From the NCBI GenBank assembly GCA_037176885.1, contig JAWWNJ010000014.1, forward strand, positions 620,001 to 684,000: a DNA stretch of 64,000 nucleotides, in the 5' to 3' direction. This document shows, piece by piece, positions 30,633 to 41,654 of this stretch. Source of the DNA: Favolaschia claudopus. Lineage: Eukaryota > Basidiomycota > Agaricomycetes > Agaricales > Mycenaceae. Each line of letters begins with the position of its first letter. Position 1 is the first letter of the stretch. The notes under the pieces were generated by a model, which saw only the letters and a list, made by a program, of their open reading frames with translations, had not been told where the DNA came from and did not search any database. A program made the position numbers and the translations under genes.

Positions 30633-32175
30633 ACTGAAGCCAAGCATCGGAAGGGACTGTACATTGTCTATACTCCTTTGAGTGAAGATCCACATGCACT
30701 ATTTGCTATGGATATCAATCATCTTCATCGAATATAGACTGGTCATACAAATTTCCAACTATTACAGAAATCTGTTGCTAAAGGCCGACTTGGTGAAATT
30801 ACATCCTTGACAGGAATCTCCAAATTCTGTGAACCCTGTGTTCTTGGGAAAATGAAGAAATTACAATATTAATTTTCCAAAAGTCAAACCAAAGCTCGTG
30901 GTCCTTTAGATATTGTATCATCTGATGTTGGTGGTCCAGTAACGCCTGGAGGCCCAGGTGGAATACGCTACTGAGTGGGTCCTTATAGATCATGATTCCT
31001 CTGAGGTGTGGATTCTATTTGCCCAAAAGAAATCCCAAGTCTATTCAAAACTCAAAGAATGGCGAAAATCTACTGAGGCACATTTTCGTGCTCAAATTGC
31101 TAATTGGGAATTCTGTGAGGGCTGGACTCGATTCTTTCGCACAGATGGGGGTGGTGAATTCACGTCTCATCAAATGGAAACAGAATTCAAACGTCTAGGC
31201 ATCATCCATGAAACAACAGCACCTTACACCCCAGAGCAAAACGGAGTAGCAGAGCGAATGAATCAAACACTTGTTTCCAGAGCTACAACTATGTTGATTG
31301 CCTCACGCCTTCCTCGTAAATTTTGGGTCTTAGCAATGCGAGCAGCTGGTTATACTGTGAATAGAACACCTACTTCAGCACAGGAATTTGAAATACCTCA
31401 TGAGAAACTCTTTGACCGTCCAATAAACATACGACACCTGCATCCCTTTGGCTGTAGAGCTTATCCTCTCATTCCTAAAGAAAAGCGTCACAAGCAGAAA
31501 TTTGGTGATAAAGCAAAGCGGTGCATCTTTGTTGGCTACCATGAAAACAGTAAAGCATATGACTTGCTAGTAATCAACAAAGATGGTTCTTATGGCGAAA
31601 CCATCACATCTAGGCATGTTCGGTTTGATGACGAGGAACTTCATTCACCTATAGAACCAACGCTTGAGGCACCTGCTACATCTAGGAAAGAATATGAGCA
31701 TTTTGCTCAGACACTGCGGAAGCGGTCTACCCCATATTATGGTGATAATGACGATGATGATGAACCGCCGGACACTCTACCTCACCCAATACCAGGTTCA
31801 GTGGGGGATAATCTAAGTCAGGCTGATCCACCGTCTATTGTCCATCCATCAAATAGGGGAGCTCCACCATTGCGCAAGGTCGCAGGCGTACGACAGGAAC
31901 CTACTAGGCGGTCAACACGTCCACATGCAAGGGCACAACATCCCACTGCTGAGTACGACAGAATAGCTGAAGAACCACAGCATCAGTCAAAAGCTCAGCG
32001 TGATGCAGAGAATGCAGCACGTAAACAGGCGAAAGAAAATGAAGCTTCTGTCGAACCAGACATTGAAGTCCCTGATGTTCCAGAGGCAGTCTTGCTTGCT
32101 TCTCTAGATGATGCTATTGAAGAAGCCTTTTTAGCTCAGAACCCTCTTGACCCTTCTAGTTGGCAAGAAGCATTA

Positions 32176-33027
32176 ACCTGTTTGCGCAAAAGCCATACGA
32201 GCCACCAGATGGCTTTGGGCGTGTGCGCAGCATATGGCTCCTATTTCTTGGACGTTCAAGCATCATACCTATATTGTATGCAACATATCCGCACAGTGTG
32301 TAGTAGCTGTCATGGGCTTCCCCAAATCACCAGAATCCACGGTTAATTTATGGCATCAACAACAGTTTCTCTGCTTGAGTGGTCTCTCCCTCACTGTCTG
32401 GGTATTAGAGAGTTTGCGGTGAGCCGCCGGAAGCCACCTGGCGGCTCTAATGGCATGCGGATTGGAGCGGCTATGCTGTCTGGCGGCTCGTTTGGTGGCT
32501 GGTAAGACTGGTTCAAATTTGGTTTTGCAAGCCTATTCTTAGCACTTAGTCATCTATATCTTGAGCCATACACCCACGAAGAAAATCCGACCCGAAAATC
32601 TGACGCCATCGCACATTGGAGCCGAAGACTTCGGTTGACGCTGGAAATTGCTTCAATTCAAAACAATTATGCACCTTTGGACAACGAACTCTCATTGGCT
32701 GAAGGTATAGTCAAATATACAAGGTACCCAACCTCGAAATTGTGCTAAGGACCGCGCGCGACGAGCCGCTGTACGAGCCGCCACATGACGTAGCCGCTCC
32801 AATCCGCATGCCGTTGGAGCCACCAGGTGGCTTCTGGCGGCTCACCGCAAACTCTCTATTGCCCGTCATGAAGGTCCGCAGTTCATCACCGGGCTTTATC
32901 TAGATAAGCACAGATGGTTTTGATGTAGTTGTGAACAGAATGCCCAAGATCAGCAGCCATTGGAGCCATCGGCTGCGCACACGCCAAAAGCCACCAGATG
33001 GCTCGTATGGCTTTTGCGCAACCTCTC
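32176..33027. mobile_element. 'AAAGCCATACGAGCCA' MITE, copy A, itself interrupted
   Basis: TA on both sides (32174-32175, 33028-33029). The ends carry TTGCGCAAAAGCCATACGAG and its inverse. A second copy, 389 bp long and inverted, lies at 35214-35602. The extra length here is the nested MITE at 32408-32856. It separates the integrase and RT halves of the copia frame. Confidence 0.8.
32408..32856. mobile_element. 'GAGAGTTTGCGGTGAGCCGC' MITE nested in copy A, 449 bp
   Basis: TA-flanked (32406-32407, 32857-32858). The inverted ends GAGAGTTTGCGGTGAGCCGC are followed by repeated 'ggcggct/agccgcc' motifs. Copy B at 35380 shows the empty site ('ctattgcccgtcatgaagg' inverted). It is the younger of the two. 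Confidence 0.8.
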
Positions 33028-33776
33028 TATTGCAGGGTCCTAATGCTGAACATTGGAAAGCTGGACTTGAAGAGGAACTTGCTGGTTTCCGAGCAAATGA
33101 TGTCTATGATGTTGTTCCCATACCAGACGGTGTCAAGCCTATTAAATCCAAAGTGGCTCCCAAAGTCAAAGTAGATGAAACAGGCAAAATTGCTCGTTAC
33201 AAAGTCCGAATCGTTGCCAGAGGAGATACTCAGAAAGAAGGTGTTGACTACAAAGAAGTTTTTGCGCCCACTGCCAATCTTGAGTCTGTTCGCATCATTT
33301 GTGCTCTTGCTGCCAAATATGACTTAGAACTGGATCAGCTGGATGTTTCACAAGCCTACCTCAATGGTAAACTGGAGGAAGAGATCTACATGATACCTCC
33401 AGATGGTGTTGAAATTCCAGAAGGTCACTGCTGGCGACTCAAGCGTTCATTGTATGGTCTTAAACAAGCTGGGAGAACTTGGAACAGGACTTTTGACACA
33501 GAGATTCTAAAACTCGGATTTCATCGCTTGAATTGAGAGACCTGCCTTTATGTTTATAAAGAAGGCAAACAGACTTGTTTTGTTGTGGTCTATGTTGATG
33601 ATCTTCTTGTTGCTGCAACTTCTAAAGAATTCTCTTCCAAAGTCAAAAGAATGCTTTCATCTACTTTTAAGATGCGAGACCTAGGTCCAGCCAAATACCT
33701 CCTTGGGATCGAGATCGTTCGAAACCGTAAGAAGCGCACCATTGCACTGAACCAGCGTCAGTATATTGACAAAGTC

Positions 33777-33973
33777 TGTTGAATTTGTGAGCCCGAAGTA
33801 TAGCCGAGGCGGCTTACTCACGGCTTACGGATCATTCTCCCGGGGCGTAGATAGTTCTAGATAATATTCGTAGTATAAATACAGGACCACTGAAGCCTAA
33901 AGCTCCAGTGGATTGTAACCCAAGACCTAACAGTCGAGTGCCCAAGCTCTTGTGAAACAGCCGAATCACAACA
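33777..33973. repeat. Solo LTR, 197 bp
   Basis: Begins TGTTGAATTTG and ends CACAACA, so its termini are TGTTG..CAACA. A TATA-like TATAAATAC lies near 33874. The flanks are AAGTC (33772-33776) and AAGTA (33974-33978), a 5-bp duplication with one change. Without it the copia frame reads through (..YIDKV|LSRYG..). Internal sequence is lost, as after LTR-LTR recombination. Confidence 0.7.
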
Positions 33974-34342
33974 AAGTACTTTCTCGCTATGGCATGACAG
34001 ACTGCAAACCTGTATTCACGCCCATGTCTACTGGAACCCCGCTCACAGAGAATGACCCTGATGACGACAGTATCATTACCCATATGGCTATTGTCGAAGG
34101 TGGATCTATTGTTCCATATCAAAGTGTAATCGGGTCTGCTATGTATGCCATGCTAGGTACTCGACCAGATCTTGCATACAGTGTAGGAGTACTTAAGAGA
34201 ATTCATTGGGCAGCAGCAAAACGACTTCTTCGATACCTCAAAGGCACCCGTCATTGGGAACTTGTATACAACGGGGCTGACATCAGCATGGACATGCAAT
34301 TTCTGGGATACAGTGATGCCAATTGGAATGGAGACAGAGATA

Positions 34343-35027
34343 CAGTGGTGGCAAATAGAAATTGCCGTGGCTTTTTGGCCAAAATCTTGCTGTATACTTC
34401 ACCGAATGACCTGAAATAAAATGTAGAGATAAATATATGATACTACTGTACCACTTAGAACACTCAGCTATATATTATGCCCTGACAATGCATCAATAAC
34501 AGGACAGTTTCTGATTATTGCCATATCTGGAAAAGCTCAATGTATCCTCAGCAAAAAAGTGTCATAATAGGATGAAAGTACTTGAAAAACAATGCTAGTT
34601 ATCACTTTGATTGACTGGAATTGAACCTCATTTGAGCTCGCAACGGCTGCTTGAAGTTGGTCCTTTTAGCTATTTTCTCTGCATTTTCAGCTATTTTGTG
34701 TGAAAATAGCCAACTTTGAGCGGCTGCTGTGAGCCCAAATGAGGGTCAATTCCACTCAACCAAAGTGGAAACTAGGACTGTTTTTCAAGTACTTTCATCC
34801 TATTATGACACCTTTTCGCTGAACCCTCATTGTGTTTTTCCGAATATGGCAAAAATCGGAAATCATCCTATGATTGATGCATTCTCAGGGCATAATATAT
34901 TGCTGAGTGTTCTAAGAGGTACAGAGGTATCACATACCCATCTCTACATTTTATTTGAGGTCATTCGGTGAAGTATACAGCCAGATTTTCACCGAAAAGC
35001 CACGGCAATTTCTATTTGCCACCACTG
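34343..35027. mobile_element. 'CAGTGGTGGCAAATAGAAAT' MITE, 685 bp, copy 2
   Basis: TA-flanked (34341-34342, 35028-35029). Same ends and same inner hairpin as 16564-17235. It splits the copia RNase H. Confidence 0.85.
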
Positions 35028-35176
35028 TACATCTCGTTCTACTTCTGGTTATGTGTTCATTGTCAACTCTGGAGCAATCGGATGGTCTAGCCGTCGGCAA
35101 TCCATTTGTTTTGGCTATATTAGCGCAGAATTGAACTCCTCTCGATGTATGTGTCGCAAATTTATTTATTTTGTTA

Positions 35177-35213
35177 CAGTCGAAGCTGTCATAACCCATA
35201 GCTCCCATAACCC
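35177..35213. mobile_element. 'CAGTCGAAGCTGTCATAACC' MITE, left end only
   Basis: TA (35175-35176) then CAGTCGAAGCTGTCATAACC, matching the left end of the complete 166-bp copy at 46675-46840. It is cut by the next element at about 35214. Confidence 0.6.
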
Positions 35214-35602
35214 CGCAAAAGCCATACGAGCCATCTGGTGGCTTTTGGCGTGTGCGCAGCCGATGGCTCCAATGGCTGCTGATCTTGGGCATTCTGTTCA
35301 CAACTGCATCAAAACCATCCCTGCTTATCTAGATAAAGCCCAGTGATGAACTGCGGACCTTCATGACGGGCAATAGCCGGACAGTGAGGGAGAAACCACT
35401 CAAGCAGAGAAACTGTTGTTGATGCCATAAATTAACCGTGGATTCTGGTGATTTGGGGAAGCCCATGACAGCTACTACGAACTGTGCGGATATGTTGCAT
35501 ACAATATAGGTTTGATGCTTAAACGTCCCAGAATTAGGAGCCATATGCTGCGCACACGCCCAAAGCCATCTGGTGGCTCATATGGCTTTTGCGCAACCTC
35601 TC
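35214..35602. mobile_element. 'AAAGCCATACGAGCCA' MITE, copy B
   Basis: Inverted copy of 32176-33027 without the nested insert. The right end (..GCGCAACCTCTC) is followed by TA. The left end lacks the outermost bases. It sits between a MITE remnant and the DDE_3 transposase. Confidence 0.75.
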
Positions 35603-36054
35603 TATTCTCTATGTCAGCCTCATCGAAGGGTCCTTCACAACAGAAACATTCCTAGACTTCATTGATGGGCTTCTTGACCAAATGAACCCATTTCCGGGCC
35701 CGAATTCGGTGATCGTCATGGATAATTGTCGCATCCATAAATCGGAGGACGTACAGGAGACGATTGAAGCTCGGTATGTGCTTCGAAATCTTGTATGCTC
35801 TCCTTTCATTGACGGGTTCTAGAGGCATGCGCTGCAAATATCTAACACCTTACTCCCCCAACTACAACCCTATGGAGCCTGGATTCTCAAAGATGTTTGA
35901 AGGGAGGGTCAGCTGTATAGGGCAGCTACTGAATCTCTTGACGAAAAGGCTGCCGTTTTGACTCAGTTGCACAATGCGGTGTATTCTATCACTCCTGAAG
36001 ATTCCGCAGGATGGTTTCTCCACTCTGGTTACTTCCGTCGTCCTGAGAGTCAAG

Positions 36055-39000
36055 ACTAAACGCTATTCTCCCAACACTGCAGCGCATGCCGTAACCATTA
36101 ATCCGTGATCTCCGCTGTCACGGCAGTTTCGGGGAACGCCGAAGCGGCCAAAGCGACGTATGTCTCGATTTTACTGTAGCTGGGGCCAATGCCACACAAT
36201 CATAGGAAGCCAATTGCTTCTTATGTATCTATAGAATGAGTCTGCATACTCTGAATTCATTCATTTAACAGCTCCCCGAGACTATAATGCTATGAATACC
36301 TCGAGGTAATATACTAGTATTAGTAAGGTCCGACATGCACTATACAGTAAATGTAGCGGCGTCAAAGATTGAACAGAGCTAAGTATATATCAAATCTACG
36401 TCTGATAGCCCATAGTGTTCTTAGTATACCTTGCAGAGCCCTTATTTCCTGGTTTAGCCCAAGTTGTGCGGCGAGTACCAGTTGTCGGGCCAGCAAAATG
36501 ATGAACATCACCGACCATATGAGACACATCTCCTCCAATATTGTTGTTTTTCATCGATCTGAGCCATAACCGAGATTGTGCCGGAGTTTTTAATTGTTCT
36601 CGGAGGATTCGAGCCCCCTCCTCGAGTTCGATGATGCGAGCTTTGATAAATTCTTGGACCATATCCTGTGATAGAGGGAATTGAGACGAAGCAATACAAG
36701 TCGAATACATCGATAACTCACGTCTTCTTCTTCCTGATACTCGTCAGGACGAACCGGCGAGGAAGAGAGCTGAAAGGGATTGTTCATACTCCCGGTACCT
36801 CCAGAACTGGAGCCTTCTGCGACAGTAGAGGCGGACGCAGTGGTCCCCTTGAGCTAAAACGCCTCGCAGTGCGGCTGCTGCATCCGCACCAGTCGTGGGC
36901 TCAACTGCATCACCATCGGAGATTGACAGATTTTCGATTGGGTCAACGACCGAGCCATCCTTGGGTTTGAGGAGAGGGTGGTGGTAGAAGGGAATGGTGC
37001 GCCGGCGAACGACTTCGCGAAAGAAAGCTGCGTTGGGGGGGTGAACTGCCTGAACTAGATGTTTACAGAGAAGTAACGCATTGTACTTCTGCTGCCCACA
37101 GCTACATGTCCAGCGAGAAATGTTTGTCTGATACTCACGGTCACCAAGTGGTCGAGATTCAAGCTTCTTCCATCCTTTCTTGAATTGTTTCTGAAAGGGT
37201 GTTAGCGCTTTCCCTCGCCCCTGGCGATAATTTGGATCGAAGAGCTGCATCTTCGCTTCAAAAGAAGGTAGGACTTCAGTTGCAATGAGGTAGACAAGCT
37301 GATCGAGTCGAGGATGGAGTAAATGATGAAGGGTTCCGTGTTTCAGGTTGCGCCAGAAGTTCTCGACCGACATTGTTGTACGCCAACGTCCGATGAAGTC
37401 AGGTTGGCTGGCACGAGCCATGATCTTGTACTTCGCCGGACAATACCACGCCGTCCACATGTAGGCCCAGACCTCTCGGAGTCCACGCTGCTTGCAAAAC
37501 GTGTACATTTCGAAGACAGCCGCATCGCGAATCTGTTTGGCAGTGCGCAGGTTCCCAGAGCGGTCAGGAAGTAGAGGATGTTCGCAGAAGTGGCGAATGA
37601 AGATGCGCAGAATCTGGGCTCGATGGGCGGCGGGGCAAAATACGTAGGTGGTACCAGATGCGAAGACAGACTCAAGAGTCTCCCCAGCCTCGAAAATCGA
37701 AGCCGGGCCGTCGATTCGGTCAATCGCAGACAAATCCTCGTTGTATTCCTCTTCGTCATCGAGAGAGTCCACGAGTTGCTCCAATGCAGCGTCCGAGTCC
37801 GAACTGAGGTCGGATACGTCCTCCAGGGTGTGGGGGGTATTACTAGATCGGTTGCCGGCGTTTATGACAATTTTCGGGCGCGATGGTGCCGAGTTTTCAG
37901 CGGTCTGCCCTTGGAACCGAAGCTTGATGGTTGGGAGAAAGCTTTGGGCCACCTGAAGCCGGTCCTAGATCACATCGGAAACATGAGATTGTGGAAATTA
38001 GAAAAGGAATTCAATATGCCGGAGTTTGGAGCTCAGGATCCAATTGACCGAGCGGAAGAAAAATACGGTCAATCCAGTCGAACTCGCCAAAAGCCTCATC
38101 AACATTATAGAAGGCAGGGCGACGCGCAAGGACACACAATCGACCCTTTACAATTCGGATCGAGTGCCAGAAACAAACTTGATGTTTAATATCGTCCGGG
38201 AGCTCGGCAAGGAGCGCGTTGATTTCAGTGATGTCTTTGTCAGATAAAGACTGGATGATTTCGAGACTCCAGTGGTCGATAAATCGCCGAATGAACCTGC
38301 GAATGTACTGTTCCCTCTGGTTTGGATCTGGGCTGCTGGTCTTGATGAAAAGAAACCCCACAGGAAGGCCCGAGCCAAATACCTCGCCCAGTAGGGCAAA
38401 GCATTCGTAGCCGGCTTTCGTAGTATTAACTGTACAACCATAGCAAAATCAACAGAAGTCTTGCAAGCTAAAAAAAAATTACTTACACGTAGAATCAAGC
38501 GCGACTTCCCGGATGGTACCGGCCCATTTACGGATGAGCGGCGGCAGTGCGAATGCTAGTGCGATGCATCCACCGCTATCAGGCGGTAAGGGTATTGTAT
38601 CAAGCTGATACCTTGAGTCCTTTGTAAACTCCGCAAGCAAGATCTTGGCCGACTCCAGCTCATTTTCAGTGCGACGCCATTCGGACTGATTCTGCTTCGC
38701 CCATAAATTATAGACGGCTTTCTGGCTGAATGCCGGCTCAGGATGGGACTTCAAAATTTCCTTCCAGAGCTAACGGACAGTTAATACGATCGAAAACTCG
38801 ACTACAGAGAGCTCATACCTGATATGTACGCAACTTGGGATGATTTGTTTGACATCGTCGGGTATATCGATGCAGACATATTTTTGGTGACATTCCTGGT
38901 GACGGATGCGAATCAAATACTCGGAATCATCATCCGGCGAGGCCCATATTGTGAGCCATCCTTGACACTCAAAGGTAGACATCTGAGCCTTGTCCCGCTG

Positions 39001-39910
39001 CTTTTCCGAGCCTGCTTTTTTCTGTGACTTCTCCTGACGCAAAGAATTTTGTGCACAAGTGTATTCATAGCGCGCGGTTGAGCTTCGTTTGAACTCGTAG
39101 ACAGAATGATAGCTGGGTATTGAATATTAAGTAAATTTTTGCCAACAAAGGATGAAAAAATACACACAGGAAGCGATAATCAATCTTTTCCCAAATTAAA
39201 TCCGCAATGGTGTCCGCCGCATCTCTGACACTGTCTTTCCCAAGCGCCGAGACGTCGACAAGTGCCGTGAATAGTTTGATGTCACCAGCAGCTGTCAACG
39301 CGTCCAAAAACGCGTCGATATCCATGGCGGGAACTCCAATGAATTCAGACGCGTCCGTAGCATCTTCTGTTGGGTTGTCTGCTTCATTCTCCTTTTCTGG
39401 ATTGTTGTTATTCCGTTTCTCCCGCTTCTTCGCGCTGGTGGAATCCAAACACTGCCGACAATTGCTCGTGAGATGAATCCCGCCCTCCTTGAACGTCGCC
39501 TTCCACGTTTGTGGGATAACTTCTTTTGTTTTACGACACTTTGAGCATTTTCGGGTGTGTTCTGCCATTTGTGGGCTGCGCGCGTTCTTCTGGCGTTTTT
39601 CTGGCGTCGAAGACTGATGATGAGAAGGAGAAGAGAGTAACGGTCACCTGATGTGACCTCTCGTGTTTTTTTCTGCCTCCGATTTTGACTTTGAAGCAAA
39701 AAAGTATTAATGAGCACTTCCTCAACAATTTTTCGAATAAATGACTATTTCTTCGCATGATATACAGTTCATTTGTTATCCTATGCAGTTGAATTGTGAA
39801 AGGTGGCGGACTTAGACCGTTTCGAGCAGTCTACGGAAGTTCCCTGACAGCGGAGATGACGGATTGATGGTTACGGCATGCGCTCCAGTGTTGGGAGAAT
39901 AGCGTTTAGT
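36055..39910 (-). mobile_element. Full-length Mutator-like element, 3856 bp
   Basis: Long inverted ends starting ACTAAACGCTATTCTCCCAA run about 70 bp with a few mismatches. They are flanked by a perfect 9-bp duplication AGAGTCAAG (36046-36054, 39911-39919), the MULE standard. One spliced minus-strand gene fills the interior. Removing the element restores the DDE_3 frame. Terminal divergence is low, so it may be fairly young. Confidence 0.92.
36396..39568 (-). CDS. MULE transposase with SWIM zinc finger
   Basis: ATG at 39568 opens exon 1 with a zinc-binding start (CSKCRKTKEV..SNCRQC). Spliced introns fit GT-AG at 39167-39113, 38829-38770, 38486-38430, 36905-36854 and 36721-36666 (52-60 nt). 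The DDE core begins at REVALDSTFNTTKAGYECFA (first Asp); SLSDKDITEINALLAELP and KHQVCFWHSIRIVKGRL carry the second acidic site and the CxxH-like block. SVENFWRNLKH precedes a SWIM finger (WTCSCGQQKYNALLLCKHLV, CxCX9CxH), common in MULE transposases. The C-terminus has a coiled coil (FIKARIIELEEGARILREQL). The join between 38010 and 37960 is unclear: a TGA follows TPAY, and only a non-standard GC-AG intron fits. If that junction is real the enzyme could be whole. Confidence 0.8.
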
Positions 39911-40056
39911 AGAGTCAAGGCTGGGACCATGACGCAGCGGGGTGCGCGCTGCAGATTGTGCGGCATGAGGGGCTGCGGCTGCTTCTGGAGCTGGAGCCGG
40001 AGCGTGTGGGGGAGGGTATGGAGGATATCTGGGGATAGGCCCGTAATACTGTGGAT

Positions 40057-40567
40057 TAGGGCCTTGTTTTTAATTCCCGGACCATTAATAAACGGTTTTT
40101 TAAATTCGGTTTCCACAGGCCGTTTATAAACCTGTTTATAAACCGAACCCTAAAATTTCGCAAAATCAAGGTTTTCAACGCGAATTTTCGCCAAAATCTC
40201 CTCAGGGCTCCTCAATTAACACTCTACCAACACTCTAGCATGAATCCGAAGGCTTTCACTGTCAATTCAGAGCAGGCTACCGTATTGTTCCAAATTAGGA
40301 AACCATCTACCCCCCGAATATTAATTCTTGCAGACGATCTATGAGCAAATGGGTGCATGAATTAGCGATAGGAAGAGTATGATCTCCCCCTTGAATATCA
40401 TCACCGAGTTAGTCTCCTTTACTTCCTCAAAATGAGCGGAGTTTCTCTCACCTTACGTCAGCTAGAAGAATTAAAAACCGATGAAACTGGCCGAGCGTTC
40501 AAAAAACCGGTTTATAAACCAGTGTTTATAAACCGGTTTACAAACTGGATTAAAAAACAATGCCCTA
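40057..40567. mobile_element. hAT-type MITE, 511 bp, 8-bp duplication
   Basis: Ends are TAGGGCCTTGTTTTTAAT and the inverse ATTAAAAAACAATGCCCTA, flanked by CTGTGGAT (40049-40056, 40568-40575). The interior holds several 'ccggtttataaaccggttt'-like palindromes. It lies just after the DDE_3 stop codon. Confidence 0.8.
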
Positions 40568-40780
40568 CTGTGGATATGGGTAGAATGGGGGGGGAGGATG
40601 ATTCTGTTGTTTCACAGGTCGAGTGGGGGCTGCGGTCATCGAGCCATTGTTGAGGTTCAATGGAATGGAGTCGGGCGGCTTAGTTATTGATGTGTGCGCG
40701 CCTGCGGACTGAAAGGAAAGTTACAACAAAGAAAACGTGAGTGAGAAACTGTAAACGTACCAAAAGTAGGCTCCAAAGGC

Positions 40781-41645
40781 TTAGCTGCTTGCAACGTGTT
40801 CTCCATTACTTGCTACCAAGCAAAAATTATTCCCGTGCTTATTGCACTGATGCTCCTCCTTCAGCTCCCGCAGATACTCGGCACCGCTTTTCTTCTTCGA
40901 CGCTCCTTCATCGTCTTCCCCATCGCTAGTATCATCTGCAATCTGGCGCAAAACTTTCAGCAAAGGAGACAAGCGAGGAATAGAAGAGAACGTACTCTGT
41001 TCTTGTTCTGTGACTTATGCTTGCTCTTGCTCTTCTCCTTGGAATCCTTGTTCTTCTCCCTGAGATTAACGATTGTCACCTGGACCTTCTTCTGGCGGCC
41101 TTTACCCTTCTTTTCTTCGCGCTCCCTGTTCTCCATGACGATTGCAAGAAAGAGCTCTTCAATATGCTTGGCTTCAGTGAGGTGGCGAGGTGGATTGGTC
41201 TTGGGCCAGAAACTCAGTTTATATCCAATATGGAGCTCGGCTTTAGGGACTTCCATTTTATCAGCGAGAGTTTGGCGAAGCTGGGACATAGTGATGGAGG
41301 ACGAAATAGAAATTGTATCAGTGGCATTGTCGATGGGATAGATGAACTCGGCCTCGAATTCTGGTATGAGTTTCAGTCTGAAGACCTCTTGGATGGAATT
41401 AAATTGTGAGAACGTACCTTCATACTCTTCTTCTTATATGTAGGGTCCTCTTGACCTTCACTGGCCGAGCGCCGACGTAGACCAAGTAAAGCTGCCGCTG
41501 CTGCGTCGACAGCGGCTTGAGCATCAGGGTCGATAGGTGAAGAAGAGCGAGAGGGGAAAGTGTGATTCAGGACGGTGCCGTTTCCAAGTTCAGAGTCAGA
41601 ATTATCGGAGCGAGTAGAAGACCTCAAAACTCGGTCACTTGCCAT
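40781..41645 (-). CDS. Spliced gene of unknown function, basic/acidic tail
   Basis: ATG at 41645 (MASDRVLRSSTRSDNSDSEL) opens exon 1, ending at 41418 before GTACGT. Exon 2 (from about 41385) holds LIPEFEAEFIYPIDNATDTI, MSQLRQTLADKMEVPKAELH and IGYKLSFWPKTNPPRHLTEA, a compact ubiquitin-like-looking fold by pattern only. A Lys-rich run follows. A 53-nt intron (40995-40943) joins it in frame to an acidic stretch (IADDTSDGEDDEGASKKKSG) and a short Cys/His end (HQCNKHGNNFC). The first intron is only 32 nt if frame is to be kept, so a base may be missing there. Similar unnamed proteins are, as I recall, common in Agaricomycetes, but I cannot name a family. It abuts a gypsy remnant. Confidence 0.5.
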
Positions 41646-41654
41646 CGCTTCTGC

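Larger units (their letters stand above)
30633..35176 (+). pseudogene. Ty1/copia Pol remnant with four internal insertions
   Basis: The order is: a pre-integrase block (HALFAMDINHLHR, CEPCVLGKMKKL, near 30700-30870, with stops); integrase (30958-32175) with FFRTDGGGEF and NGVAERMNQTL holding the second Asp and the Glu; a serine/proline linker; and RT (33028-33776) with KARIVARGDTQ-like, QLDVSQAYLNGKLEEEIYMI and VYVDDLL. RNase H is split at 33974-34342 (LSRYGMTDCKPVFTPMSTGT..YSDANWNGDRD) and 35028-35110 (STSGYVFIVNSGAIGWSSRR). Insertions sit at 32176-33027, 33777-33973 and 34343-35027, and the first carries one of its own. In-frame stops also occur (for example near 33536). Gag, protease and both LTRs are missing. 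The 5' side replaces the start of the DUF6697-like gene. Confidence 0.85.
35603..40038 (+). pseudogene. DDE_3 (Tc1/mariner-pogo-type) transposase, split by a Mutator-like element
   Basis: The 5' part is missing. From 35603: YVSLIEGSFTTETFLDFIDG leads to VIVMDNCRIHKSEDV, which holds the second catalytic Asp. A 49-nt GT-AG intron (35774-35822) follows, then YLTPYSPNYNPMEPGFSKM, the block with the third acidic residue. A frame shift lies near 35898. Next come LHNAVYSITPEDSAGWFLHS and GYFRRPESQ, up to the insertion at 36055. The frame resumes after 39919 (GWDHDAAGCALQIV..) and ends at a TAG at 40036-40038. The transposase cut-and-paste chemistry is lost. Confidence 0.75.
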
